From Aeromicrobium fastidiosum (lineage in GTDB: Bacteria > Actinomycetota > Actinomycetes > Propionibacteriales > Nocardioidaceae), in assembly GCF_017876595.1 (NCBI RefSeq), contig NZ_JAGIOG010000001.1, forward strand, positions 372,001 through 436,000: a stretch of DNA of 64,000 bases, in the 5' to 3' direction. Both the position numbers and the translations under genes were made by a program. Positions 35,554 through 44,837 of the stretch are shown here, one piece after another (position 1 is the stretch's first letter; every line of letters begins with the position of its first letter). Under the pieces are notes generated by a model. It had not been told where the DNA came from. It saw only the letters and a program-made list of their open reading frames with translations, and did not search any database.

Positions 35554-36942
35554 TCACAGACCCATGTGCTTGCCGGCGTCGCGCAGGACGTCGGTCAGGC
35601 CTGCCACGATGTCGTCGAGCAGGGCCGCGTCGCTGATGAGCGGCGGGGCGATCTGCAGCACGGCGTCGCCGCGGTCGTCGCAGCGCGCGATGAGCCCGGC
35701 GTCACGCAGGCGACGCGGCAGGTAGCCCCGCAGCAGGTCGTTGCGCTCGGCCTGGTCGAAGCGGGTCGCCTCGTCGTCCTTGACCAGCTCCATGGCCCAG
35801 AAGAAGCCGGCACCGCGGACGTCGCCGACGATCGGCAGGTCGAGCAGGTGCTGCAGGCGCGCCTGCAGGGGACCGGCCTGCGCCCGGACGTTCTCGAGCA
35901 CCTGGTCGCGCTCGATGATCTCGATGCTCTTGGCCGCGAGCGCGGCGCTCAGCGGGTGGCCGCCGAACGTGATGCCGTGACGGAACACCTTGTTGTGCTC
36001 CACCAGCGGTGCGACGACGTGGTGGCGGGCCAGCATCGCGCCCATCGGCGCATAGGCCGAGGTGAGGCCCTTGGCGACGCTGATCAGGTCGGGTGCCACG
36101 CCCTCGCGCGACGACGCGAACCACTCGCCGATACGGCCGAACCCGGTGATGACCTCGTCGGCCATCAGCAGGACGCCGTACTTGTCGGCGATCGCGCGCA
36201 GGCCCGTCCAGTAGCCGGCCGGTGCCGTGAAGCAGCCTCCCGCGTTCTGCACCGGCTCGGCGATGATCAGCGCGACCTCGTCGGCCCCGGCGGCGATGAT
36301 CGCGTCCTCGACCTCGGCCAGCAGGCGGGCGCAGAACGCCGCCTCCTCGTGGCCGTCGTCGGCGCGGAACCGGTTGGTGTTCGACACCTTGGTGACCTCG
36401 ACCGGCGGGGTGCCGAAGCCCTCCTTGAACGGCTGGACGCCCGTGAACGACAGCGCCCCCAGGGTGACGCCGTGGTAGGCCCGGTCGCGGGCGATCGCCT
36501 TGGTGCGCTGCGGCTGGCCGATCGCGATGAAGTGCTCGCGCACCATCTTCCAGGCCGACTCGACCGACTCCGAGCCGCCACCGGTGAAGAACACCCGGTA
36601 GTCGTCGGCGGGTGCCAGCTCGCTGATCTTCTCGGCCAGGTCGATCGTGGCGGGGTGCGCCGTGCCCCAGCTGGTGTTGAACGCCATGGTGGTCAGCTGC
36701 TGGGTCGCTGCCTCTGCCATCTCCTCGCCGTACGAGTAGCCCAGCTGCGAGCAGAACAGGCTCGACAGGGCGTCGATGTAGCGGCGGCCGTGGGTGTCGT
36801 AGACGTACGGGCCCTCGGCCCGATCGATGACCAGGAGGTCGTCGATCTCCTGCTTCGAGAAGTGCAGGATCAGGTTGTCCTTGGCCGACTGCTGCAGACG
36901 GTCGTGGGCGGGGTTCGGGCTGAAGGAGCTGGGGCTGGTCAC
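35554..36942 (-). CDS. Class III aminotransferase (putrescine/GABA-type)
   Basis: The 462-residue PLP enzyme has FTGGGSESVESAWKM, LLMADEVITGFGR with the PLP aspartate, and the Schiff-base lysine in SVAKGLTSAY. The sequence is like the SpuC/pyruvate-dependent aminotransferases. As last gene of the polyamine operon (3-nt gap after the amine oxidase) it could transaminate putrescine, GABA or beta-alanine with pyruvate. Which one is not resolvable by eye. Confidence 0.9.
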   Translation of the reverse strand: MTSPSSFSPNPAHDRLQQSAKDNLILHFSKQEIDDLLVIDRAEGPYVYDTHGRRYIDALSSLFCSQLGYSYGEEMAEAATQQLTTMAFNTSWGTAHPATIDLAEKISELAPADDYRVFFTGGGSESVESAWKMVREHFIAIGQPQRTKAIARDRAYHGVTLGALSFTGVQPFKEGFGTPPVEVTKVSNTNRFRADDGHEEAAFCARLLAEVEDAIIAAGADEVALIIAEPVQNAGGCFTAPAGYWTGLRAIADKYGVLLMADEVITGFGRIGEWFASSREGVAPDLISVAKGLTSAYAPMGAMLARHHVVAPLVEHNKVFRHGITFGGHPLSAALAAKSIEIIERDQVLENVRAQAGPLQARLQHLLDLPIVGDVRGAGFFWAMELVKDDEATRFDQAERNDLLRGYLPRRLRDAGLIARCDDRGDAVLQIAPPLISDAALLDDIVAGLTDVLRDAGKHMGL

Positions 36943-36945
36943 GGC

Positions 36946-38307
36946 TCAGACCTCTCGTGTGTCGGTGGCGATGATGTGCTGGGCCAGCTCGGCGCCGACG
37001 CGCAGGGCACCGTCGACGTGCTGGAAGCCGAGACCGGCGACGTCGGAGCTGCCGATCTGGATGGGTCCGACCGGCTCGCGCAGGCGCGGGCCGAACCGGG
37101 TGAGGCCGCCGAGGTCGAAGCTCGTGGCGTAGGCGCCCTGGCCGAGCTCCTCGGACGTCCAGTCGCTCTCGTAGTACGAGGTCGGCGTCAGTGCCTGCTC
37201 GCCGTAGTAGTGGGCGAGCGACGTCAGGATCGCCGTGCGACGAGCCTCGGCGTCGAGGCGGCTGACCTCGTCGACCCGCTCGTCGGAGATGAAGCCGACC
37301 AGGGTGCCGCGCGAGTCGCCATGGTTGGTGTTGTCGTAGGCCTCGTGCACGAGCTCGTACGGGCTGAACACCGTGCCCGACAGGCCGGCCTCGCGCCAGA
37401 ACGGCGTGTCGTACGTGATGTGGAGCTTGGTGACCAGCCCGAACGACTGGTGCTGGTGCGCCTCGCGCTGGGCCGACGGCAGCGGCGGCTCGAACCGGAT
37501 GCGCGGCACGACGGTCGGCGGCACGGCCAGCACGAGGTGCCGGGCCGACACCGTCAGGTCACCCGCGACGACCTCGACGCCGGTGCCGCTCCAGCGCACC
37601 TTCTCGACGTCCACGCCGAGCCGGACGGCGTCGCCGAGCCGCTCGGCCAGCGCCAGCGGCACGCCCTGCAGACCGCCGACGACCCGCTTGTCGAGGATGA
37701 ACTCGGAGTCGACGAGGTGGCTGAAGCTGCCGGCACTCGCGGCCATCTGCACGGCCTGCAGCGCCGAGAAGGCGTGGGCGGGCTTGGTCAGCATGGCCTG
37801 CGCGATGAACATCGCGATGTTGTCGATGGCCTCCTGCTCGTCGCAGCGGTCGGCGAGCCAGGCCGCGAAGCTCACCTGGTCGAGCTCGGCGGCGAAGGGG
37901 GCGTCCCACGGACGGTCGGGGTCCATCTGCGCGGCCAGCTCGTCGAGCTCGTCGGTCAGTGCGACCATGGCCTTCTCGACCGCGGGCGGGACGGGCAGCT
38001 GCTCGCCCTCGAACGTGCGACGCTCGCCCGAGATGCCGATGTAGACCGACGCACCCTCGCGGTAGCGCGAGAAGGTCTCGAGACCCAGCTCGTCGAGCAC
38101 GCGCAGCAGCTCGGTCTGGTCGGGCGAGACCCACTGGCCGCCGAGCTCGAGGTCGACGCCGTCGACCTCGTCGGTCCACAGCCGTCCCCCCACGCGTTCG
38201 CGAGCCTCGAGGACGACGACCGAGCGGCCGGCCTGCTGCAGGGCGTGCGCCGCGGACAGGCCGGTCGCTCCGGCCCCGATGACGACGACGTCGATCTGAT
38301 CGGACAT
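36946..38307 (-). CDS. Flavin monoamine oxidase, putrescine oxidase-like
   Basis: The 453-residue FAD amine oxidase starts with the dinucleotide motif VVVIGAGATGLSAAHAL and has ARERVGGRLWT and LELGGQWVSP. The C-terminal FAD segment has GLGFQHVDGALRVG. It would oxidise putrescine to 4-aminobutanal, hydrogen peroxide and ammonia, as in actinobacterial putrescine oxidases. The ATG at 38307 has GGAGG 7 nt upstream; the ATG at 38313 would overlap the dehydrogenase stop. The neighbouring aminobutyraldehyde dehydrogenase gene supports the substrate. Confidence 0.9.
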   Translation of the reverse strand: MSDQIDVVVIGAGATGLSAAHALQQAGRSVVVLEARERVGGRLWTDEVDGVDLELGGQWVSPDQTELLRVLDELGLETFSRYREGASVYIGISGERRTFEGEQLPVPPAVEKAMVALTDELDELAAQMDPDRPWDAPFAAELDQVSFAAWLADRCDEQEAIDNIAMFIAQAMLTKPAHAFSALQAVQMAASAGSFSHLVDSEFILDKRVVGGLQGVPLALAERLGDAVRLGVDVEKVRWSGTGVEVVAGDLTVSARHLVLAVPPTVVPRIRFEPPLPSAQREAHQHQSFGLVTKLHITYDTPFWREAGLSGTVFSPYELVHEAYDNTNHGDSRGTLVGFISDERVDEVSRLDAEARRTAILTSLAHYYGEQALTPTSYYESDWTSEELGQGAYATSFDLGGLTRFGPRLREPVGPIQIGSSDVAGLGFQHVDGALRVGAELAQHIIATDTREV

Positions 38308-38309
38308 GC

Positions 38310-39758
38310 TCATGCCTCCACGTTGCTCATGACGTGCTTGACCCGGGTGTATTCCTCGAGACCGTACGCCGACAGGTCCTTGCCGTGCCCCGACGCCCCG
38401 AACCCGCCGTGCGGCATCTCCGAGACGAACGGGATGTGGGTGTTGACCCACACGCAGCCGAAGTCGAGCTCGGCGGTCATCCGCAGCGCCCGACCGTGGT
38501 CCTTGGTCCACACGCTGGCGGCCAGGCCGTACGGCACGTCGTTGGCGAGGTCCTGGGCCTGCTCGTCGGTCGTGAACGACTGCACCGTGAGCACGGGCCC
38601 GAAGACCTCCTGCTGCACGATCGCGTCGTCCTGCCGCACGCCCGAGATGATCGTCGGCGCGAAGTAGAACCCGTCGCCGTCGAGGCGCGAACCGCCGGTC
38701 TCGATCGTGGCGTGGTCTCCGAGCCCGGCGATCATCCGCTCGACGGACGCGAGGTGACCCGCGTTGTTGAGCGTCCCGTACGCGGCGGAGTCGTCGTCGG
38801 GGGCACCGGGGCGAGACGCCTCGGCCTGCTCGACCAGCAGGCGCAGCAGCTCGTCGTGGACGCTCTCGTGCACGATGACGCGCGTCGCGGCGGTGCAGTC
38901 CTGGCCCGCGTTGAAGAATCCGCCCACGGCGATGCCCTCGGCGGCCGCCTGCAGGTCGGCGTCGGCGAACACGACGGCCGGTGCCTTGCCGCCCAGCTCG
39001 AGGTGCGCGCGCTTGAGGTTCCTGGCCGCGGACACGGCCACCTCGATGCCGGCACGCACCGATCCGGTGATGGCGACGAGACCCGGAGTCGGGTGCTCGA
39101 CCAGGAGGCGTCCGGTGTCGGCGTTGCCGTTGACGACGTTGAAGACGCCGGCCGGCAGGATCTCGCCGGCGATCTCCGCCAGGCGGACGGTCGACCGCGG
39201 GGTCGTGTCGCTCGGCTTGAGCACGATCGTGTTGCCCGCGGCGAGCGCCGGGGCGATCTTCCAGATGGCCATCGCGAACGGGTAGTTCCAGGGCGTCACC
39301 TGGGCGACGACGCCGATCGGCTCGCGGCGGATGCTCGACGAGAGGCCCTCGACGTACTCGCCCGTCGCCTTGCCCTCGAGCAGGCGCGCGGCACCGGCGA
39401 AGAAGCGCAGCTGGTCGACGCCCTGGTCGATCTCCTCGGTCGCGACGTGCACCTTGATCTGTCCCGTGTCGCGCGACTGCAGCAGGGCGAGCTCGTCACG
39501 GGCTGCCTCGATCGCGTCGGCGATCTGCAGCAGGGCGAGCTGGCGCGCCTTCGGCGTCGTGCGCTTCCACGTCTTCGATGCGCGCAGGGCCGCGGCGAAC
39601 GCGGCGTCGACCTCGTCGGCGGTCGAGATCGGCGAGCGTCCGTCGGGACGTCCCGTCGTGGGGTCGACGAGCTCGATGAAGTCGGTGGCTGCGGAGTCGA
39701 CGAGGGCACCGTCCACGTAGTTCTTGATCAGATCAGTGTTCTGGATGGTGTCGGTCAT
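38310..39758 (-). CDS. 4-Aminobutyraldehyde dehydrogenase-like aldehyde dehydrogenase
   Basis: The 482-residue NAD-dependent ALDH has catalytic Glu in LELGGKAP and catalytic Cys in GQDCTAATR, with the GSVRAG cofactor turn. It would oxidise 4-aminobutanal, the amine oxidase product, to GABA. The ATG at 39758 overlaps the cupin gene stop by 4 bp and has AGGAG upstream. The next gene begins 2 nt after its stop. Confidence 0.92.
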   Translation of the reverse strand: MTDTIQNTDLIKNYVDGALVDSAATDFIELVDPTTGRPDGRSPISTADEVDAAFAAALRASKTWKRTTPKARQLALLQIADAIEAARDELALLQSRDTGQIKVHVATEEIDQGVDQLRFFAGAARLLEGKATGEYVEGLSSSIRREPIGVVAQVTPWNYPFAMAIWKIAPALAAGNTIVLKPSDTTPRSTVRLAEIAGEILPAGVFNVVNGNADTGRLLVEHPTPGLVAITGSVRAGIEVAVSAARNLKRAHLELGGKAPAVVFADADLQAAAEGIAVGGFFNAGQDCTAATRVIVHESVHDELLRLLVEQAEASRPGAPDDDSAAYGTLNNAGHLASVERMIAGLGDHATIETGGSRLDGDGFYFAPTIISGVRQDDAIVQQEVFGPVLTVQSFTTDEQAQDLANDVPYGLAASVWTKDHGRALRMTAELDFGCVWVNTHIPFVSEMPHGGFGASGHGKDLSAYGLEEYTRVKHVMSNVEA

Positions 39759-40135
39759 GGCGTGGGCTCCTCGTGATCGGGCAGAAGGACGTAGATCTTG
39801 CGGAGGGTCTCGTAGACGATCCAGCGGGTGCGGTCGCCGGCTCGCAGCCGGACGACGGTGCCCGCGGCCAGGGGGATGCTGCTGCCGTCGGCGAGCTCGA
39901 CCAAACCCCGGCCGGACAGGACGACGAACATCTCCTCGACCTCGGTGTCCTTGACGACGCCCGACGTGATCTCCCAGACGCCGAGCTCGACGTCGCCGTG
40001 GGTGTGCAGCGTCTCGGCACCCATCGTCGGGTGCCCGCCGAGCACGTCGTCGTCCTGGACGGGTGCGTGCTCGATCGGCACCGCCAGGGCGTCCTGGGCC
40101 AGGAGGCGCTCGGTGGCCAGCTCGTGACCCGTCAT
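39755..40135 (-). CDS. Small cupin-domain protein of the polyamine operon
   Basis: The product is a 126-residue single cupin (GAETLHTHGD, VWEITSGVVKDTEVEEMFVVLSGRG), close to the cupin_3/DUF861 type. Metal-binding histidines are sparse. It overlaps both neighbours by 4 bp, so it is tightly co-translated with the oxidase and dehydrogenase genes. The role is unknown; binding or sensing an amine or aldehyde intermediate is possible. Confidence 0.85.
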   Translation of the reverse strand: MTGHELATERLLAQDALAVPIEHAPVQDDDVLGGHPTMGAETLHTHGDVELGVWEITSGVVKDTEVEEMFVVLSGRGLVELADGSSIPLAAGTVVRLRAGDRTRWIVYETLRKIYVLLPDHEEPTP

Positions 40136-41547
40136 GAGTCGAACCCGAGGCCCAGGCGGTCGAGCGTGCGCAGCAGCACGTTGCGCTGTCCTTCGCGGTG
40201 GTCGGCGCGATCGAGCGACCACTTGGTGGCCTCGATGCCGATCTTGGCGAACGGCTCGGGCGGGAACGGCAAGGGCTTCTTGCGCACCATCTCGAGCTGC
40301 GTGCGGGGCGTCTGCTCGCCCGCGAGCCGGTCGAGCATGACCTGGGCGGCGAAGCGGGTCGCGACGACGCCGAGTCCCGTGAACCCCGCGGCATAGGCGA
40401 CCCGGCCGCGCAGCGCCAGGCCATTGAACGCGCAGAACTGCGTCGACGTGTCGATCGCCCCGGCCCACCGGTGCGAGAACCGGACGCCCTCGAGCTGCGG
40501 GAACGTCGTGAGCAGGTGCGACGCGAGCGTGCGGTAGCTGTCGTCGCGGTCCTCGTACTCCGGCCGGACGTTGCGCCCTGCGTGGTAGACGGCGTCGTAG
40601 CCGCCGTAGAGGATGCGGTCGTCGGCGGTGAGCCGCGAGTAGTGGAACTGGTTGGCCAGGTCTGTGAGGCCCTGGCGGCCGTGCCAGCCGATGCTGTCGC
40701 GCTGCTCGGCGGTCAGCGGCTCGGTCATCAGGACGTAGTCGTAGACCGGCACCGTCATGAGGCGCGTGCGGCGCAGGAGCGAGGTGAAGACGTTGGTCGC
40801 GAGGACGACCTGCCGGCTCCGCACCAGACCCGCGGCGGTGCGCACCTCGACGCCGCCGCCACTGCGGCGGGGCGGACCCACGACCGCCGAGTGCTCGAAG
40901 ATCTCGACCCCGAGCTCCTCGGCGGCACGGGCGAGCCCGTGGGCCAGGCGACCGGGGTGGACGAGTGCGTCGTCGCCGTGGGTCAGGCGTCCCGCGGCGA
41001 ACGCGGGGCTGTTGATCTCGGCGCGCACCTGCTGGGCGTCGAGGAACGTCCCGGCCTGCTCCTCCTGCAGCCAGCGCACCTGGTGCGGCTCGTAGGCCAC
41101 CGACAGCACACCCGTGAGCTCGAGCTGCGCGTCGATGCCCAGATCGCGGATGTCGCTCGTGAACCCCTCGAAGTTGTCGTCGCTGTGCTGCTCGAGCGCC
41201 TCGTACTCGTCAGGCCAGCGGCTGCGACCGTTCTCCTCGCCGTGGGTCAGGCTCGACTCGGCGAAGCCGCCGTTGCGACCCGAGGCCGCCCAGCCGATCG
41301 TCTGTGCCTCGAGCAGCACGACCCGCCGCGACGGGTCGCGCCGCTTGGCCAGCACCGCGGTCCACAGACCCGTGTAGCCACCGCCGACGATCGTCAGGTC
41401 GGCGTCGCGCGTGCCCACGAGGCTCGCGCGCGGCTGCGTCTCGACGTCGTCGAGCCAGAACACCCGCTGCTCGGACGCCGCGAGGCTCGCCGTCACGAGG
41501 GACGCCGAGGGCGCGTTCCGCTCGAAGACTGTCGAATGGCGTGTCAT
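40132..41547 (-). CDS. FAD-dependent oxidoreductase (DAO family), gamma-glutamylputrescine oxidase-like
   Basis: The 471-residue product has the FAD motif LTIVGGGYTGLWTAVLAKRR and GWAASGRNGGFAESSLTHG, typical of PuuB-like oxidases. The C-terminus keeps AAGFTGLGVVATRFAA. It may oxidise gamma-glutamylputrescine or another N-substituted amine. No gamma-glutamylputrescine synthetase is present here. It starts 34 nt after mmsA and overlaps the cupin gene by 4 bp. Confidence 0.88.
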   Translation of the reverse strand: MTRHSTVFERNAPSASLVTASLAASEQRVFWLDDVETQPRASLVGTRDADLTIVGGGYTGLWTAVLAKRRDPSRRVVLLEAQTIGWAASGRNGGFAESSLTHGEENGRSRWPDEYEALEQHSDDNFEGFTSDIRDLGIDAQLELTGVLSVAYEPHQVRWLQEEQAGTFLDAQQVRAEINSPAFAAGRLTHGDDALVHPGRLAHGLARAAEELGVEIFEHSAVVGPPRRSGGGVEVRTAAGLVRSRQVVLATNVFTSLLRRTRLMTVPVYDYVLMTEPLTAEQRDSIGWHGRQGLTDLANQFHYSRLTADDRILYGGYDAVYHAGRNVRPEYEDRDDSYRTLASHLLTTFPQLEGVRFSHRWAGAIDTSTQFCAFNGLALRGRVAYAAGFTGLGVVATRFAAQVMLDRLAGEQTPRTQLEMVRKKPLPFPPEPFAKIGIEATKWSLDRADHREGQRNVLLRTLDRLGLGFDS

Positions 41548-41581
41548 GGTGTCGGGCCCGTTCTGTCGAGGATCGTGGAGG

Positions 41582-43075
41582 TCAGGCGTTCTGGGGGAAC
41601 CCGAGGTTGATGCCGCCGTGGCTCGGGTCGAGCCAGCGGGAGGTGACGACCTTGCCGCGGGTGAAGAAGTGGACGCCCTCGGTGCCGTGCGCGTGGCTGT
41701 CGCCGAACAACGAGTTCTTCCAGCCGCCGAACGAGTAGTAGGCCATCGGGACGGGCACCGGCACGTTGATGCCGATCATCCCGACCTCGACCTCGTTCTG
41801 GAAGCGGCGGGCAGCGCCACCGTCGTTGGTGAAGATCGCGGTGCCGTTGCCGTAGGGGTTGGAGTTGATGATCTCCAGCGCCTCGTCGTACGAGTCGACG
41901 CGCAGCACCGCGAGCACGGGGCCGAAGATCTCCTCGGTGTAGATGCTCATGCCGGTCGTGACGTGGTCGAACAGCGTCGGCCCCACGAAGAAGCCCTCGC
42001 CGTCGGCGTCGACCGACGGGTCGCGGCCGTCGACGACCAGCGTCGCACCCTCGGCCTCGCCGGCGTCGACGAAGCCCGCCACCCGGTCGCGTGCGGCGGC
42101 CGTCACGAGCGGGCCCATGTCGCATCCCCGGGTGCCGTCGCCGGTGCGCAGCGCCTCGGCGCGCTGCTTGATCTTGGCCACGAGCTCGTCGGCGATGTCG
42201 CCGACCGCGACGCACGCCGAGATCGCCATGCAGCGCTCGCCCGCCGAGCCGAAGCCCGCGTTGATGGCCTGGTCGGCGGCGAGGTCGAGATCGGCGTCGG
42301 GCAGCACGATCATGTGGTTCTTGGCACCGCCGAGGGCCTGGACGCGCTTGCCGTGCGCCGTGCCGGTCTCGTAGACGTACTTGGCGATGGGGGTCGAGCC
42401 GACGAACGAGACGCTCTTGACGTCGGGGTGCGTCAGCAGCCCGTCGACCGCGACCTTGTCGCCGTGCAGCACGTTGAAGACGCCGTCGGGCAGGCCCGCG
42501 TCCTTCCACAGCTGCGCGATCCAGTTGGCCGCGGTCGGCACCTTCTCCGACGGCTTGAGCACGACGGTGTTGCCGGCCGCGATCGCGATCGGGAAGAACC
42601 ACATGGGCACCATCGCCGGGAAGTTGAACGGGCTGATGATCGCGACCGGCCCCAGCGGCTGCCGCACGGAGTGGACGTCGACCCCGGTGGAGGCGTTCTC
42701 GGTGAAGCCGCCCTTGAGCAGGTGCGGGATGCCGCACGCGAACTCCACGACCTCCTGGCCGCGGGCGACCTCGCCGGCGGCGTCGGACAGCACCTTGCCG
42801 TGCTCGGAGGTGATGATCGCGGCGAGCTCGGGGGCCCGCTGGTTGAGCAGCTCGCGGAATCGGAACAGCACCTGCGTGCGCTTGGCCAGCGACGTGTCGC
42901 GCCAGCCGGGGAAGGCGGCCTTCGCCGCAGCCACGGCCGCGTCGACGTCGTCCGCCGAAGCCAGTGCCACGGTCGAGGCGACTTGGCCCGTCGCGGGGTT
43001 CGTCACCTCGCCGGTGCGGTCGCTCGTGCCGGCGTGCGTGGTGCCGGCGATCCAGTGCTGCGTGTGGGTGCTCAA
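41582..43075 (-). CDS. mmsA: CoA-acylating (methyl)malonate-semialdehyde dehydrogenase
   Basis: The 497-residue ALDH of the MmsA branch has ISPFNFPAMVPMWFFP, FVGSTPIAKYVYETG and catalytic Cys in GSAGERCMAIS. It makes acetyl-CoA or propionyl-CoA from malonate or methylmalonate semialdehyde. The TTG at 43075 is preferred because GAGGAG lies 6 nt upstream and the longer frame would enter the promoter of the divergent regulator. As first gene of the operon it probably handles malonate semialdehyde from beta-alanine (spermidine side). Confidence 0.93.
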   Translation of the reverse strand: MSTHTQHWIAGTTHAGTSDRTGEVTNPATGQVASTVALASADDVDAAVAAAKAAFPGWRDTSLAKRTQVLFRFRELLNQRAPELAAIITSEHGKVLSDAAGEVARGQEVVEFACGIPHLLKGGFTENASTGVDVHSVRQPLGPVAIISPFNFPAMVPMWFFPIAIAAGNTVVLKPSEKVPTAANWIAQLWKDAGLPDGVFNVLHGDKVAVDGLLTHPDVKSVSFVGSTPIAKYVYETGTAHGKRVQALGGAKNHMIVLPDADLDLAADQAINAGFGSAGERCMAISACVAVGDIADELVAKIKQRAEALRTGDGTRGCDMGPLVTAAARDRVAGFVDAGEAEGATLVVDGRDPSVDADGEGFFVGPTLFDHVTTGMSIYTEEIFGPVLAVLRVDSYDEALEIINSNPYGNGTAIFTNDGGAARRFQNEVEVGMIGINVPVPVPMAYYSFGGWKNSLFGDSHAHGTEGVHFFTRGKVVTSRWLDPSHGGINLGFPQNA

Positions 43076-43135
43076 AGCGTCTCCTCGAAGTGTCACCCTC
43101 CCATCGTCGGGCATCCGACCGCGTCCCGGAACGCG

Positions 43136-43176
43136 CACAGTGTCACTGCGTCGGCGTTGAGCCGTACACAGTGTCA
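43136..43176. promoter_or_regulatory. Direct repeats CACAGTGTCA in the mmsA/pucR divergent promoter
   Basis: CACAGTGTCA occurs at 43136-43145 and 43167-43176, a 31-bp period (about three helical turns). A shorter copy, AGTGTCA, lies at 43089-43095. All are in the same orientation between the divergent operon and its regulator. They are candidate PucR binding sites. Confidence 0.5.
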
Positions 43177-43198
43177 ACCCATCACCTAGCCTTGTCCC

Positions 43199-44821
43199 GT
43201 GACCCCCACCCTGCGCTCGATGCTGACGATGAAGGTCCTCGCCGACGGGCTTCCCGATGTCGTGGTGGGGGGTGCCGGCCTCGACCGTCCCGTGCGCTGG
43301 GTGCACGTCACCGAGATGCGCGACCTGCTCGACCTGCTCGACGGGCAGGAGGTCGTGCTGACGACGGGCCTGCCGCTCGCCGGGCCCGACGCCGACCCGT
43401 CCGGCTTCGTGCGCCAGCTCGCGGCAGCCGACGCGTGCGGCCTGGTCGTCGAGCTGGGTGCCCGGCTGCCCGAGCTGCCGCCCGAGGTCGTCGCGGAGGC
43501 TCGCACGCACGGACTGCCGCTCGTCGCGCTGCGCGGACCCGTCAAGTTCGTCGAGGTCACCGAGGCGGTGCACCGGGCGATCGTCGGCGAGCAGTACCGC
43601 GGCCTGGCCTTCGCCCAGCAGACCCACGAGGTGTTCACCGAGCTGAGTCTCGACAGCGCCGACGCCGCCACGATCGTGACCCGGGCCGCCGCGCTCGTCG
43701 ACGAGACGATCGTCCTCGAGGACGCCGGGCGGCACGTCGTCGCCCTGGCCGCCGCCGACCGCTCGCCGCGCGACGTGCTCGACCGGTGGGAGGAGCGGTC
43801 GCGCGCCGCCCCGGTGCTTGCCGAAGCAGGGACGACAGGGGCCGAGGGCTGGTTGACGTGCCCCGTCGGTCTGCGCGGATCGGCGTGGGGACGCCTCGTC
43901 GCGCCGCAGGCGGTCGCCGACCCGGTCGAGACCTCGGTCGTCCTGCAGCGCGCGGCGCAGGCGTTGCAGCTGTCGCGGCTCGTCGAGCGCGACGTCGCGG
44001 GCCTGCAGTTCCAGGCCCGGGAGTCGCTGCTGCTCGACCTCATGGAGGCCCGCGTGGTCGACGAGGTCGACGCCGTCGCCCGCGCCCGGGCCCTCGGCGT
44101 GCCGGCGCGGTCGCAGTACCTGCCGGTCGTGGCGCACTTCGGCGCCACCGCGGTGACCGACCAGATCGTCCGGCAGCGGCGCGCACGCGCACAGCTCGAG
44201 GCCGCCGGCGGGGCGGTCCGTGCGGCCGGTCTCGACGCGATCGCCGGCGGTGTCGCAGACGGCCACGTCGGGCTCGTGCTGGCCCTGAGGCCGGGGGCCC
44301 GAGACGACGCCGCGCTCACGGCCCTGTCGTCGGCGTTCAGCTCACGACAGGGCACGCGCGATCCCGTCACGCTCGGCATCGGCCTGACCTCGACGTCACT
44401 CCTGGGGGCCACGGCCCAGCTGCGCACCACGATGCACATCGCCTCGGCGGGGCGCGCGCTGCCCGGGCCGCCGCGACCCTGGTACCGGTCGGGCGACGTC
44501 CGCATCCGCGGTCTCGTGGCCGAGCTGCAGTCGGACGACCGGGTCGTCGCGTTCGCGGAGTCCGAGCTGGGCCCGCTGCTCGCCCACGACGCCGGCACCC
44601 GCGACGACCTCCTGCGGCTGCTGCGCTCGTACCTGCGGCTCGGGGGCAACAAGGCCGCAGTCGCCGCCGACGCCCACCTGAGCCGCCAGGCCCTCTACGG
44701 ACGCCTCCGTCGCCTCGAGACGATCCTCGGCGTCGACCTCGACGACGCCGAGTCGACCCTGTCGCTCGGCGTCGCGGTGCTGGTGCACGACCTGCGGGCG
44801 GCCGCGCCGCGCCGGGTCTGA
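43199..44821 (+). CDS. PucR family transcriptional regulator of the polyamine operon
   Basis: The product is 540 residues. The N-terminal PucR domain is about 10-125 (LDRPVRWVHVTEMRDLLDLLDG, LTTGLPLA). A GGDEF-like/CdaR middle part follows. The C-terminal helix-turn-helix has LGGNKAAVAADAHLSRQALYGRLRRLETILG (about 480-512). The start is GTG at 43199 with TAGCCT 6 nt upstream. It is divergent from mmsA, with repeated CACAGTGTCA between. It most likely senses a polyamine or its breakdown product. Confidence 0.9.
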   Translation: MTPTLRSMLTMKVLADGLPDVVVGGAGLDRPVRWVHVTEMRDLLDLLDGQEVVLTTGLPLAGPDADPSGFVRQLAAADACGLVVELGARLPELPPEVVAEARTHGLPLVALRGPVKFVEVTEAVHRAIVGEQYRGLAFAQQTHEVFTELSLDSADAATIVTRAAALVDETIVLEDAGRHVVALAAADRSPRDVLDRWEERSRAAPVLAEAGTTGAEGWLTCPVGLRGSAWGRLVAPQAVADPVETSVVLQRAAQALQLSRLVERDVAGLQFQARESLLLDLMEARVVDEVDAVARARALGVPARSQYLPVVAHFGATAVTDQIVRQRRARAQLEAAGGAVRAAGLDAIAGGVADGHVGLVLALRPGARDDAALTALSSAFSSRQGTRDPVTLGIGLTSTSLLGATAQLRTTMHIASAGRALPGPPRPWYRSGDVRIRGLVAELQSDDRVVAFAESELGPLLAHDAGTRDDLLRLLRSYLRLGGNKAAVAADAHLSRQALYGRLRRLETILGVDLDDAESTLSLGVAVLVHDLRAAAPRRV

Positions 44822-44837
44822 GCATGGCCCGGCGCGG

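Noticed and set aside
35458..38667. 1069-residue open frame on the plus strand
   Set aside because: It is antisense to the aminotransferase and amine oxidase, both of which carry complete family motifs. Its own translation shows no domain.
41582..44266. MmsA with a ~400-residue N-terminal extension
   Set aside because: The extra part is antisense to the PucR regulator gene and crosses its promoter. The MmsA domain begins at the TTG at 43075 with a good ribosome site.
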